Assembly: GCA_916613615.1 (NCBI GenBank)
Contig: OU744726.1
Coordinates: 57,924,987-57,988,986, forward strand
Length of the DNA: 64,000 bases
From: Steromphala cineraria
Taxonomy: Eukaryota > Mollusca > Gastropoda > Trochida > Trochidae
Direction of reading: 5' to 3'
Part shown: positions 46,701-56,240 of the stretch, piece by piece
Numbering within the stretch: the first letter of the stretch is position 1
How the letters are laid out: every line of letters begins with the position of its first letter
The notes under the pieces: model-generated
Told to the model about the DNA's origin: nothing
What the model saw: the letters and a program-made list of their open reading frames with translations, nothing else
Databases searched by the model: none
Program-made: the position numbers and the translations under genes

Positions 46701-48721
46701 ATTGGTTGACTTCGACAGATTTGATGGTTGATGTTAATGACGTTATACATTTCTTACCAATTTGTTGTTGTAGAAACGCGAACTGTCCCATATTGACCTT
46801 TTCAATGTGTCGCTATAGAATATATTCCTTTGCATTGCACCTGAAGCTGTAAAATTACTTATAAACCTGCTTTGCACATTTATCTTGATAAGGCTTCCCT
46901 TTTTCAATTTTTTTTTCAGACGGATGTCCTTGGTTGCTCAAATGCAGGTAAAATACCAATTCTCATTACTAGGAGCAGGTATAGGATACGATCTCTATTT
47001 CCACAGGGGTTCGAATCTCGGAGTGGACAAAATAATGAAATATAAAATTTCAAAACCTGAACTTTTGCACTCATATATCGTATTCATATGTTGAGAAACC
47101 TACATTTCTCATTTCTACATTTCTCTGCCCCACACTAAGACACAAGTTGAGAGACTTGTGGTGTCACCTTGGGCAAGAAACTTTTTTCGAAATGTCTTTT
47201 TTTAAATGTCAGCTCGGGTTAGACCAGGGTAATAATGTTGGTAGCGCCATGAGCATGCACTAGTGCATGGAAATGTGCGCCTAATAAATACCCATCATTA
47301 TTATTTATTTTTCGGTTGTTATGGTCATTTGCAGTTATCTCAGAACACGGACATCCTGATAAGTATCCATGGTGCGGGCCTCACTCATTTACTCTTCCTC
47401 CCGGACTGGGCAGTTGTATTCGAGATGTGAGCGGATTTCATCCAGTATCCTTATAAATTAATAATGACCATTGGAATGAATCGTAAAAGTGTTATTTTGA
47501 AATACTTCGAAAACCTGACATTTGACACATGATTTTTTTCGATTATATAAATGTAACAAGGACGTATTTGATAATTATTCAACTCTTTACATAAACGTCT
47601 AATTTCCTTTTGCGTTGTAATTTCAGAGATCTAAAATTATTAAAAATCTTATATCTAAATCGAATAACTTTGTTTATGTTATTCCCTGTTTAAGCTACAA
47701 CTGCGGAGATCCGGCCTGTTATCTGAATCTGGCCCGTATGAGAGGGGTTAAATACATCACGTGGGAGAAACAGGAACTCATTCAATCTTTTGTCGTGGTA
47801 GGTGACATTTAATAGATTGTACTTTTTTGTGTAAATTCCCGTAATAAAATAGACTGTTATCCGACGAATAAAAATTTCACAGTATTGACTATACCAATTC
47901 AATTCAATTCTTTATTCTCATAAAACCACCTTGGTGGTACAAGAGCATATTCACAAAATGTAATACATATAAATAAATAAAATATATGATTCAAGATGGA
48001 AGATAGACTCACAAAGTTTAAAATGCACTTATTCCTTTTCTCACAAGAGATGAAAAACGTTTGAGAAATTTTGATAAATTGACTATGTCTTGAGGTTTAT
48101 TTGTCGATATGATTTTTCTGAAGTTTAATATATTTGGATATTTCGTAAGCGAGTTAGGTAAATATTGATTTAGCGCTTTACAATGAAAAATGTAATGATA
48201 TTCATCTGCGATGGTCATGGAGTTACATAGTTTACACGTTCTTTCATCTCTTGGGATATTATACCGGAAGACGAACTCGTTCGATGGGAGGTTTCCTATC
48301 CACTCTCAACAATTTAATCTTAAAGCTGTGAAAATTCAGAGTCAAGTGGTTTCAACACTCAATATTTTCATTTTGTGCACTGTCGACACTTAGGATTGAC
48401 CTCGGTCGTCATAATATATATCAAGTCACATGTTAGAATAATCAGTATTTTATCTTTTCAATGAGATGCAAAAGTGAGGACAAATGTCCTTCAATAACTT
48501 ATTTCAGCGTAAAATATGTCCTACAGTGCCTCTAAATGTTTCAGTCGACGGTTTACAAAGGAAACGATCCCGTGAAATTCAACAGTGATTACATTATTGA
48601 TGAAAACGAGACCTTGAGACTGGTTACCATGGCAGCTGATCACGTGACCGCACACCAATCCTTCACTTCCGCAATTAACCGGAAGCCTCAAGGTTCAGAG
48701 CTGAAGAAAGAAGAGTTGTAA
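28617..48721 (+). CDS. EGF domain-specific O-GlcNAc transferase, complete copy 1
   Basis: EOGT (family GT61) transfers GlcNAc from UDP-GlcNAc to Ser/Thr of EGF repeats of secreted and membrane proteins in the ER lumen. Coding exons: 28617-28790, 29798-29895, 30833-30938, 34263-34360, 34914-35021, 35189-35295, 36444-36547, 38773-38865, 42823-42894, 43369-43455, 44528-44596, 45399-45457, 46920-46947, 47335-47426, 47695-47797, 48545-48721. All phases join. The product is 524 residues, close to the ~527 of the vertebrate enzyme. Landmarks are a signal peptide, [119 protein letters not shown] and a C-terminal KEEL. A 5'UTR acceptor (TTTCAG) lies at 28595. No frame break was found; the gene looks functional. 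Confidence 0.95.
28791..29797. other. EOGT copy 1 intron 1
   Basis: AT-rich intron with an ordinary donor (GTATTG) and acceptor (TTCGCCAG). No repeat array or mobile element was recognised. Confidence 0.6.
30833..30938 (+). CDS. EOGT copy 1 exon 3, source of the 68-bp array
   Basis: The exon encodes [19 protein letters not shown] and then [12 protein letters not shown], ending CAC CAG|GTAGGT. It differs from copy 2 at 6 of 35 residues. Its last 40 bases plus the first 28 bases of the intron are the repeat unit of the minisatellite that follows directly. Confidence 0.92.
30899..33345 (+). repeat. 68-bp minisatellite of exon 3 end plus 5' splice site
   Basis: About 36 head-to-tail units of 68 bp. 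The first unit is the real exon 3 end and donor. A typical unit holds CAAGATGAGCCTCGTCACTT, ACTGCACTCCTCGTCACCAG and then GTAGGTTGATATACCGTACT. By eye about 28-30 units keep a GT donor; in the others it has become ATTTGG or AGATTTGG. A higher-order period of 816 bp (12 units) is seen from a TCACGTACTG variant at 30981, 31797 and 32613. Reading on past the true donor meets TGA after two codons. Confidence 0.95.
33346..34262. other. Remainder of EOGT copy 1 intron 3
   Basis: Unique AT-rich sequence after the array, with a TTAA-type MITE at 33810-34161, then the acceptor GTTCCACTGCAG of exon 4. Confidence 0.6.
33810..34161. mobile_element. TTAA MITE family A, copy 1
   Basis: The terminal inverted repeats are AGGGGCAGTAGCACGTTTTT-like, with TTAA at both ends. 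No coding capacity. Six further copies or fragments of the same family occur in this window. Confidence 0.85.
34336..34860 (+). repeat. Degenerate tandem copies of exon 4 end plus donor
   Basis: The exon 4 end and donor (CTTCACAAACAG|GTGAGTGG, then intron text with GACCAGTATTCCAA and AACTTCATCCGCAGC) recur degenerately at about 34697-34790 (GGATATTAATAG|GTGCGTGG) and 34795-34860 (CTCACACTAACAG|TTGAGTG, donor GT lost). A MITE has inserted inside the array. Confidence 0.7.
34443..34686. mobile_element. MITE, TIR AGTCTAAGT family, copy 2
   Basis: The element is related to the one at 4421-4657, sharing the inner GAATTGACCAATCAGGGATC block and the outer inverted ends. It is flanked by an identical 11-bp direct repeat GCCAAATATAC (34432-34442 and 34687-34697), which may be the target duplication or part of the surrounding exon 4 repeat. 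Confidence 0.8.
35585..35948. mobile_element. TTAA MITE family A, copy 2
   Basis: AAAGGGGCAGTAGCAC at the left and GTGCTACTGTCCCTTTAAA at the right, bounded by TTAA. The interior is alignable with the copy at 33810. It lies in EOGT intron 6. Confidence 0.85.
35990..36159. mobile_element. TTAA MITE family A, partial inverted copy
   Basis: The sequence runs in the reverse direction relative to its neighbour and keeps only one end (AAAAACGTGCTACTGCTCCTTTAA). Together with 35585-35948 it forms a short inverted pair in intron 6. Confidence 0.7.
36576..37876. mobile_element. 1.3-kb non-autonomous DNA transposon, TIR GGGGAGACCAGGGCAAAGCG
   Basis: The left end GGGGAGACCAGGGCAAAGCG is mirrored at the right (CGCTTTGCCCTGGTCTCCCC), with TA on both sides. 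Two internal blocks repeat the theme (GGGCGCTTTGCCCCA near 36806, GGGGCAAAGCGC near 37476). The interior is AT-rich and codes for no transposase I can recognise. The superfamily is not assigned. It lies in EOGT intron 7. Confidence 0.8.
38032..38397. mobile_element. TTAA MITE family A, copy in intron 7
   Basis: TTAAAGGGGCGGTAGCACG at the left and TACTACGGCCCCTTTAA at the right. The interior runs in the opposite orientation to the copy at 33810. Confidence 0.85.
39290..40555. repeat. 90-bp tandem array, about 14 copies
   Basis: The units contain CATTGTTGTACAAGCAAGCC, TCCAACGTTTGAATAATTTT and ATTGAATTTTCAAACGGACC. Since 90 is a multiple of three, a frame stays open for many units (a 30-residue periodic translation) on either strand. 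The array lies in intron 8, has no start or splice context, and is taken as a satellite. Some units alternate GTTGTACAAGC and GTTTCACAAGC. Confidence 0.9.
40660..40935. repeat. ~48-bp tandem repeat, five copies
   Basis: Units of AACCCGGAATTAAGGAAGAT plus TCTACCTAAAATACAAGATA. One more AACCCGGAATTAAGGAAG piece lies at about 42502, on the far side of the next element. Confidence 0.85.
40919..42672. repeat. ~155-bp direct duplication flanking a 1.4-kb insert
   Basis: 40919-41072 and 42499-42672 share, in order, a CCCGGAATTAA piece, AAAGAGAACCA, CATGATCTAT, ATACCAAGTCTCAATGAC and GCGTTTCCATGGAA. The region between them holds the AGGTCA-rich hairpin element. This suggests insertion into, or duplication around, an older repeat in intron 8. 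Confidence 0.7.
41156..42465. mobile_element. AGGTCA-rich repeat element with terminal hairpin
   Basis: It starts with a perfect 12-bp hairpin (AGCAGCCCCGTC / GACGGGGCTGCT, 41156-41183) and a (CCG)n run at about 41207. Long degenerate units then each carry AAGGTCAAAGGTCAAGGTCA, AACTTGAAAAGTTTTTGTG and CACAGCAAGGTCATGAC. It ends near CCGGGGCTGCTCTGC (42420). Non-coding. The architecture resembles HINE/pearl-type elements. Confidence 0.7.
44936..45205. mobile_element. GGACGG-run element with CCCCCGGAAT hairpin
   Basis: The element begins near CAAGATGTGTTTGTGAAACA, holds GTCAAGGTCAAGGTCACAAG, then an ACGGACGGACGGACAGACGG run (about 45130) and a hairpin CCCCCGGAAT...ATTCGGGGG (45171-45195). A partner CCCCCGGATG lies near its left end. 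It is a third family of the same architectural type. It sits in EOGT intron 11. Confidence 0.7.
45399..45457 (+). CDS. EOGT copy 1 exon 12, source of the 53-bp array
   Basis: A 59-nt exon encoding [19 protein letters not shown] plus the split Arg codon. It ends TTCAGCAG|GTTTGT, phase 2, and joins the 28-nt microexon 13 (46920-46947, RMSLVAQMQ). Its last ~31 bases form part of the repeat unit that follows. Confidence 0.9.
45426..46735 (+). repeat. 53-bp minisatellite of exon 12 end plus 5' splice site
   Basis: About 24 head-to-tail units of roughly 53 bp. The first contains the true exon 12 end and donor. A typical unit is GATTTGATGTTCAACTGGTT, GACTTCGACAG and then GTTTGCTCTTTATAGTTAAT. Nearly all units keep ACAG|GT. 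A higher-order period of 424 bp (8 units) is seen from the AATACGATTTGATG variant at 45731, 46155 and 46579. Reading past the true donor meets TGA after nine codons. Confidence 0.95.
46968..47320 (+). repeat. SINE-like sequence
   Basis: GGTTCGAATCTC resembles a Pol III B box. It is followed about 150 bases later by CACCTTGGGCAAGAAACTTT, a motif common in the conserved central domain of animal tRNA-derived SINEs, and by an ATTATTATT tail. The A box is unclear, so the left limit is uncertain. It lies in intron 13. Confidence 0.45.
47335..47797 (+). CDS. EOGT copy 1 exons 14-15: conserved GT61 core
   Basis: Exon 14 (47335-47426) encodes [20 protein letters not shown] and [10 protein letters not shown], the strongest GT61 signature (HGAGLTH). 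Exon 15 (47695-47797) encodes [20 protein letters not shown] and ITWEKQ. The junction splits an Ile codon (AT|C). All residues I would expect in this core are present. Confidence 0.92.
47885..48320 (-). pseudogene. 3' remnant of a non-LTR retrotransposon
   Basis: The minus strand encodes [20 protein letters not shown] and [20 protein letters not shown]. This C-C-H-C pattern (RTC..C ... DEYH..F.C) is found downstream of the reverse transcriptase of many LINEs. The 3' end shows a GAATTGAATTG-type short tandem tail at 47897-47912. The 5' part is missing. It lies antisense in intron 15 of EOGT copy 1. Confidence 0.7.
48545..48721 (+). CDS. EOGT copy 1 last exon with KEEL C-terminus
   Basis: 59 codons including the stop, starting after AAATGTTTCAG. 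It encodes [20 protein letters not shown] and AADHVTAHQ, matching the end of EOGT, and finishes LKKEEL. An earlier acceptor (ATTTCAG at 48507) is excluded by an in-frame TAA. The C-terminal KEEL resembles KDEL/HDEL retrieval signals, fitting residence in the ER lumen. Confidence 0.88.
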   Translation, partial: STVYKGNDPVKFNSDYIIDENETLRLVTMAADHVTAHQSFTSAINRKPQGSELKKEEL

Positions 48722-48811
48722 TGTTGTGATTTTGAGAAGCAAACTCGTTTATGTTGTGTTTTTTTTACTACCTTTTGTAATGTAGATAAAGAAAATATGT
48801 ATATATGTCTC

Positions 48812-48817
48812 AATAAA
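48812..48817 (+). terminator. Poly(A) signal of EOGT copy 1
   Basis: AATAAA about 90 bases after the stop codon, followed by TG/T-rich sequence. Confidence 0.7.
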
Positions 48818-48849
48818 GTAAGAAATCGATTGTTGTTAATCATTTTAGG

Positions 48850-50540
48850 TATCCATTTGTCATGTGAATATCGATATGAATGTAAATTTGTTACACTGAT
48901 TTTACCATAAAATCATCAAAAATGTCACATGTTAATATCATATGTAAGTTCATAAATGATCCAGAGTGTTCATTGTTGCATTCAATGGTAATTTCTTTCT
49001 GCATTTAATGCATAGGACCACTCTTATTGAAACAGATCATTTGCTTCATTGTTGTATTGGTAAATATATATTTTTTTAACAGGTTTGGCAATTCGAAGGT
49101 TCGAATCTCATTGTTTAACACTATTTTACTGTCAATAGAATGAGTTAAAGAAACATATTAAGAAAGACGGCTAGTATTGAGTAATGTAATTGAGTCTATT
49201 TAATGTGTTTAACATACTTGTCTGTGAAACTAATACTTTTCATATCAATTCTCTAAAATCCGTTATTTTAAGTTGAGCAGTTAACTAAGAGGTGAATAGA
49301 AATTAAAAAACGATATCTAGTCAGTCATTGCTTGTTTTTATTTTCATTTTGATGAAGTTTCTGTGTCATGCGTAAAGTTTTCCATGATTATAATACAGAA
49401 CATTTGATATAGGCCTACACTGATTTATTGGAAAATGTTCATTTGTTTAACAAATTAAGATATTCGAATCCCATTGTTAAGCGCTATTTTTTTAATGAGT
49501 AAAAGAAACTAACATATGTAAACCTAATAGCTTGTATTGAGTAATTTAAAGGTCATTTACATACTATTTTGTTCATGTTAAAATTGTAAAACTAGTATTT
49601 TTCATATCCATTCTTTAAATTCTTTTCAGTTCAGCAGTTGACTTAGAGGTGACTAAAAGCTAAAACCGATATCTAGTTCGTCATTGTTTGTTTCTTTTAT
49701 AAGAGTTAACGCAATATGAACAACGTGAGTTTATCTTGTTCCAACGAATCTCATTGAAATCAGATGCACCTGTCACTCGTGTCACTCAATGAGTGTTCTC
49801 AAAGACATGGATGTATACTTGACAAAATAAGGTATCTAACATAACATTTGAAAGTATTGAATATCGAAATTTGAATCCATTTCAATAATGATAAGATAAC
49901 AATCAAGGAAAATCAATATCCTGAACACATTTTTACAGTAGACTCAGGGCTCCTGATAACTTTTTGAGTAGAGTTGTACATACACCTTGAATATTACTTG
50001 GAGGTGTACTCAAGAGTTTGAAGGTGGGTGTACTGACAGTCCTAACAAGTTGTTCATAAATATAAGAGTTTGCTTTATAAGTTTTTTATTTGACCATCGT
50101 CAATATAAACAAGCTAATTGATCTAATATAAACAAAATTGTTTTGATATCTTCTGAAAAATAAAACAAATACTCCATGCTCTATTAAATTTCACTAGTTT
50201 CTTAGAAAATATTGTTTTGACACTATGTTTTGTTTACTATGCAATGTGTTTTATCTTAAAAATCCCTATTATCAGTGTAACTGAACTGTAACTGAATTTA
50301 TTGATGAAACTACCCTGTGAATAAAATCCCAAAACAAATGTTGAGTAATTGTAATGCACCTGACAGAAGTCATGACAGTCAACAACTACACATTGTACCC
50401 ATTTATATCGAGTTAAAGAAAGAGATGTAATGATAGCTATTTAAATAATAAGAAACGTTGGCCAATCGAAAAATAAAGGTGTACCTTGTTGCATAGCAAC
50501 GCATGTATGTCGCTGTTTAAACCTTGATGCGTTTCCACTT
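48850..50540. other. Intergenic between EOGT copies, part 1
   Basis: AT-rich sequence. Two loosely similar ~270-bp blocks (about 49060-49340 and 49440-49700) share AATCTCATTGTTTAACACTA-like and ACCGATATCTAGT-like phrases, probably an old duplication. No gene was recognised. Confidence 0.45.
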
Positions 50541-50569
50541 GTGATTCTTCAATGTATCAAATTATATAT

Positions 50570-51970
50570 ATCACTCTGATGAAAGTCCAATTCTCTCCCA
50601 CAGAGGCAGATCAAGTCATGAAATATTGATACACCCTCTGTCGCCAAAATCCGTTGGTCCCGACAGTTTCCCCTGGGCGAAAAAAAATGCACGACAATCC
50701 ATTTGATTTTCTGTATCAATGACAACGCTTCTCGCATGGAAAGGGTGGTTCATATATCATAAGGCTTTTGTCATGATTCAGTAGCCACAATGATGATTTA
50801 AAGGGGGTCTGCAACCTGAATTTTTAACTTCCAGTGTTTTATTAGCAGGGCCCCGAAAGAGTCGTAAATACTCGGTAGGGACGAAATCGTTTGGTTGCGA
50901 ACCGCTTACAGCTGACAGCCGGTACCAAATTTGTGTCATGTGACCCCCCTTACCCGTCTGGATGCTCTTTTTAACGATGGTCAATGAGGTTTCACGAGCC
51001 AGGTTGTTGATCCCCTTTTAAGAACAGCGTCGCTGATGCACAACTAACTTTGATTGCCTCCAATCAGGAATCTCCCATTCTATCCCACAAAGGTGGCGTA
51101 TCAACATTTTATGACTTGATATGCCTATGTGGGAAAGAATGATGAAAGTCCATGAACATTATACGCACCAAAATAAAGTAGCAGACGTACACGGGTATAT
51201 TTATGTGCGTACATGAGCAATGTGTTGAAAAGATAGGCTACCATCTCTGATAATCCCCTACTAATACAATAACACACAGTATGTTTTTTATTAAATTCTG
51301 CGTCTAACTTTTACAATCAATAACAATAATTTTCCCTCGGGCGTTTGCAACATAAGGTAAGAACAAATTCTTCTTTGTGTCGGCTTATGCTTTTGTATAT
51401 TCTCAATTATACAATTGTGCACCTGACCTTGCTATGTTTAAAAAATACCCAATATCTCGTTAAAATAATATCATGATGTTGCTTCAATGTAGTGGAACAA
51501 TATTCATTGTTTGAATAAAATTGAATCACCCCTTTTACTACTGTTATATGACACAACCTATTGCCGAACCTGTCAAATTGAAGTTCATTGGCCTACCAAT
51601 AAGGTGTCTCTCGTGTTTCGATCCATTCTCTCCCCACAGTGGCAGATCAAGTCAAGAAATGTTGATACAGCCTCTGTTATATTACGCCGAGTTTGTGGGA
51701 TAGAATGGGAGACGCCTGATTGGAGGCATTCAAAGTTAGTTGTGCAATCAGCAACGCTGTTCTTAAATCATCATGTTGGCTACTAAATCATGACAAAGAC
51801 ATTGTGATATGAACCACTCTTTCTATGCGACAATCGTTTTCATTTCATACAGAAATTCAAATCGGTTGTGGTGCAATTATTTTCCGCCAGGGGAAACTGC
51901 CGGAACCCAGGCATTTCGGCGTAATATAACAGACGCTTTCCTGACTTGATCTGTGGGGAAAGAATGGTTT
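50570..51970. repeat. Cluster of inverted and direct foldback modules
   Basis: About four modules of 50-100 bp share CAGATCAAGTCA...ATTGATAC, or its complement, between CTCTCCCCACAG-like and TGTGGGAAAGAATG-like ends (50592-50642, 51071-51150, 51628-51729, 51921-51967). 51024-51100 is the reverse complement of about 51690-51770. The cluster reads as nested foldback elements. Confidence 0.65.
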
Positions 51971-51989
51971 CGATCCCTTATGAAAGTCA

Positions 51990-53140
51990 TATGTAAAAAA
52001 CATTGAACCAAATGTCACCCAACCCCTTTTTCGTAATCTCGTGCTGTCTACATATCTTATCCGAGTATAGCAATTCATGGGTTTCCCCAGATTGGCTGTC
52101 TGTGGTATATCATGTAATCCACAGAGTATAAAATCACACCGTGAGTTTCCTAGCTCCGTCTCTGATTGGCTGACATCAGAGGTCAACTGACATTACCAAA
52201 ATGGATCTGAAATAGTATCAGTAACACAGCGAGGTAGTGATAGGATTTAAATCGAATTAAGGGTCGATCTGATTTCAATGAGATTGTTGCCTTGACTACT
52301 TGAAACCAAAGCTGCCTGCATTGAGAGACTTACCCGTTATAACGCCTCATGAAAATATGTGACACTCCGTCTTTGTATTCCGAAACTATAAGCAACTCTA
52401 CTTACTTGTGAACATGTAGGCCTACCACCCGCCAAAAGTTTAACTTACTTTGGAACTATTTACTTTTCTCAACGGGTTCAATGTCACAAATGCCTAGAGA
52501 ATTTGCTAAGTGACTTGATTTGTGTGCTTTACAAGAACACTTATTATTATTATTATTATTATTTTACAGCCACTGTATTGTTTACACATGACCTGATATA
52601 TCTAAGTTGAGTTTACATGATTAAACATTTGGTTATTCTACCCAAACCGTAGCACCAAAACGCTAACCATTCACAAACACATGGACTAACATTAAGTCTC
52701 AGAAGTAGTTTTGCAATATTTACAATATCTTTAAACGATTCATGTATTTGACAAATAGGAGCCCAAAAGACGCTTTTAACTTCAGAGCTCTAAAGACGAG
52801 CAATCTAGACTTGCTATACATTTCTAGACTGGGTAGGTCGTCAAATGAAAAAATTTGCTCTAGGGTCTGGATGACTTACTAAGAGGCACGATAATCCACA
52901 TGCTTTAGAAAGCAGGATCTTCTCTAACTCTGGATATTCGAACAGTTCATCTTCGTAAGGTTTGCAGGTGCTATCTCCAGGCTTGTGGAGATGTTTTTCT
53001 TTGATGTGAGCAAGGGAAGAAAAGTAAATGGCTTTTATTACACTATTGACTTTACACTTTTCACGGGTAGCGTACTACATTAAACTAACTGAGTCACCAT
53101 CCCTCTTTACATGGTATCTGCCTGCGTGGCAGAGTCCTTT
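51990..53140. other. Intergenic, nothing recognised
   Basis: AT-rich sequence with a short (ATT)n run near 52543. No gene or clear element was found. Confidence 0.5.
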
Positions 53141-53142
53141 AT

Positions 53143-53595
53143 TGTAAAGGGGCAGTAGCACGTTTAGGGGGAATATATGGTGATGTCGGGAAAATGAAAA
53201 TTATAATGGTTCCAATTAAAAGACAATGTCTTTAAACTAAACGAAACAGCAATAAACCAAATATATAAAGTAAGGGTTTTCACTGATAATTGTAAGTTAA
53301 TGCTAAATGTATTACTTTGACAGCGTCAACAAATCTAATAACATAAACCAGGCATTCATAGTCACAGATCAAATTATAATGCTTCACATAAAATCCTTTG
53401 GCAGCCATTTTTGTGTGAACACCTTTAATTCATTTTGTGTAAGAATGGAATCTCACGGCGTAACTTTACATTATATATTTGATTTATTGATGATTCATTT
53501 AGTTTAAATACATTGTCTTTGGATTGAAACCCTTTATTTTCATTTTCCTGACATCACCTTATATTCCCCGTAAAAACGTGCTACTGCCCCTTTAA
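53143..53595. mobile_element. TTAA MITE family A, intergenic copy
   Basis: GTAAAGGGGCAGTAGCACG at the left and CGTGCTACTGCCCCTTTAA at the right. It is longer than its relatives because parts of the interior appear in both orientations. Confidence 0.8.
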
Positions 53596-53599
53596 AGGT

Positions 53600-55175
53600 G
53601 TTATTTATACAAATAAAGATACTTTATTAATAGACCCATGGTCCTTTGGCGTTAAAGAAACATTTGGTGATTCAGCGACACGAAACATACAACAAGGGTG
53701 TGTCATTGTAAACATAATCATTCACAAGTCCAGTTATCGACAGCTTGTAGGGAGGAAGATTAAACATCTTGACTATCAATGACAGTACAGTACAGTACAT
53801 TCAAGCAAAGCGAGCCGACAGATGCTCAACATCCGTCACTCATCGCACATCTCCAACAACGCGTCTTGGTGAGTTGTATTGACTTTTAAACGATCTTATC
53901 CATTTTAGAAACTGTTCCGGTATCAGTTGAATTATGCGAGTCATTGGTGCAAAACCTTAGAGATAAAATCCTGTATGACAGTATCAACGCACCTTTCGAA
54001 ATTGTCTGTAAATGTATACATGTACATAGCTCAATTTTCAATTTTGAGATATTCTATATTTCATATTGTGATCTATATTATGCTTTTAAGTTGAATAATC
54101 GAGTGATCCTTAACATCATTGCTGAGTTTAAATGCAATGCCTTAGAACAAGATAAAACACTGTTGAATAATTCTTATAAAAATATCAACTGTTTGCTACA
54201 ATACGCTCATCTGCGTAACGTAGTGAATAAAATCATGGATCTTATTTTAATGAGATTGCTACTTAATGGGGACGTAATGAAGTCGAATTTCTTTGACAAT
54301 GATGATGATGATGCAAAATTTCACGTTTGAAGGAAAGTTGATTAAAGGATGATTCAAGGAATGTTATTTCTCGACATTTGATACTGTCAATATCAACGTA
54401 CCAGTTTAACAAATATTCAAGCAATATATAAGCATATTTAAGCAATATTCAGTTTAATATTTTAAGAATTCTATACTGACACGATAGATAGAGAAGCAGA
54501 ATTACATAGATTGATCAGGTTAAAAAGGTCAGGGGTTATCTCAGGGTCACACTCTCGTAAATTTCCCACAAAATAGTCATAAAAATGTTATTCATAAGAC
54601 CCATACAATTTGATGAAAGTAAAATATATCATATGAAATGAACGCATGATACATTACAGTATAAATTGCCCCTTTATGTAAACATACTTTAGACAAAGAA
54701 GGAAGAGAAAATACTATATATAAGTATAATACAGAAAATATGCAACATCCAAACGTGTATATTCAACTGATTAATATGCTGTCCAGTTAATAATGGCATT
54801 TCAGATTTGTTCGCTTAATTGTGATTAATGAGTTGAAGTAGATTACGATGAGTTGTATTCAGTACATGTCTATGTTAATGAAATTAAAAACCAGGCTTGA
54901 ATGGATGTCATGCTGTTGGATTTAAAGCAAGAGCAAATAGACCTGCAACGGATGAGTTCATTCTTACAAAGGTAGTGTATATCCGTCGTGGCTTATCAAA
55001 GTACACCTCATGACGTTCGACCTTCTGTACTTGATTGAGATACAAAAGAAACTTTATATACTATTGTTTCACTCATACAGTAAAAATAACAAATCAAATT
55101 GATATAATAGAACCGGGATATTATTTAATGTTTAATGATGACTGATTCGGAAAACAATCATACTCGTTTTTTTAG
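53600..55175. other. Intergenic, one unrecognised open frame
   Basis: Contains an open frame of 128 codons at 53944-54330 (plus strand), rich in Asn, Ile and Leu, ending in a short Asp run (NDDDDAKFHV). There is no recognisable domain, and no acceptor, donor or poly(A) context was identified. It may be chance in AT-rich DNA. Confidence 0.35.
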
Positions 55176-55179
55176 AGTC

Positions 55180-56240
55180 AGAGTCACTTAAATGACCAAG
55201 GAGTTCAGAGTTTGATGAACATGGCATTTAGTGATTTCCATAATGAATGTTTTTGTCAGTTCAAGAGCACTCAATGTCATGTCAATATCTTGTGTGACTC
55301 CATTGGCGTTGATACAGGCCATAACTCCCCGTATCATGGATAACGTTAGGCAAAGGATGACGTCAGCTGGAATTGTCTCCACTCGTCATGACGTGCCTGT
55401 TCAAGTTGCTGTCTGATCTGTGGCTGCGGCTGTCGACGTCTCAGCTGTCGTTCAAGATGATCCCAAAGATGTTCTATAGGTGACAAGTCCGGGGATCGCG
55501 CTGGCCATGATAAAACGTTGTCGTTGTTCTGGGCAAGGAAATGCAGTATTGGGTGTGGCGTTATCTTGCTGAAACATGGTCCCCTGTACCTGTTGTTGAA
55601 GGAATGGCAGCACTACGGAAGTCAGTACTTGATCATGGTACGTCTGAGCAGTTAGATTGTCTTGTATGCCGGGTAACCAGAGGTGTCTTCTGATCCCCAC
55701 AAATATCTCCCCAGACCATCACTCCACCGCCACCAAAGGGATTAGCCTCTTGTACACAACCATGTGTATGTCGCTCTCATCTACGCCTAAAAACTCGGAC
55801 TATACCGTCGGCATGATGCATATTAACCGACTGTCGTTAGTAAAGAGTACCCGTAGCCAATTCCGCCGTTGCCAACGTCACACAGTCCTTGTCCAGCGCA
55901 GACGATTCAGCCGATGTTGATGGGTGAAAAGCATCGCACGTTGAGGTCGGTAGGCGCGGATACCTGCAGCACCTAATCGTCTCATGACGGTTTTCCTGTT
56001 GATGTGGTGTACGAGTGCCGATGCTGCCGTTGCCGTCATTGTCAGGAACCTGTTGCGAAGGTGAAGAACCCGAATGTAGCGATCTTCTCGGGGCGTTGTA
56101 ACCCTGGCCAGTCTTTTGGAGTCGCCTAAACAGGTTAGTGATGGTTTGTCGACTTCATCCAAGAGTTCTTTGTTTGTTGGCCCCCCCTGGGACATACCGA
56201 CGGCTCCGTCTCGTTGTTCTGGTGTTAATCTTTGCATTCG
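55180..56240 (-). pseudogene. Decayed Tc1-type transposase 1
   Basis: On the minus strand the helix-turn-helix part reads VMRRLGAAGIRAYRPQRAML. The middle shows YHDQVLTSVVLPFLQQQ and MFQQDNATPNTA (second acidic residue region). The end shows SWPARSPDLSPIEHLWDHLE, and a remnant SMIRGVMACINANG near 55320. The parts lie in several frames with stops, so the gene is inactive. Confidence 0.85.

Noticed and set aside
48507..48544. Earlier acceptor for the last EOGT exon
   Set aside because: Using it would place an in-frame TAA just before the conserved sequence; the acceptor at 48544 keeps the frame open.
53944..54330. Novel 128-residue gene
   Set aside because: AT-rich composition, no known motif, and no splice, promoter or poly(A) context; kept only as a note.
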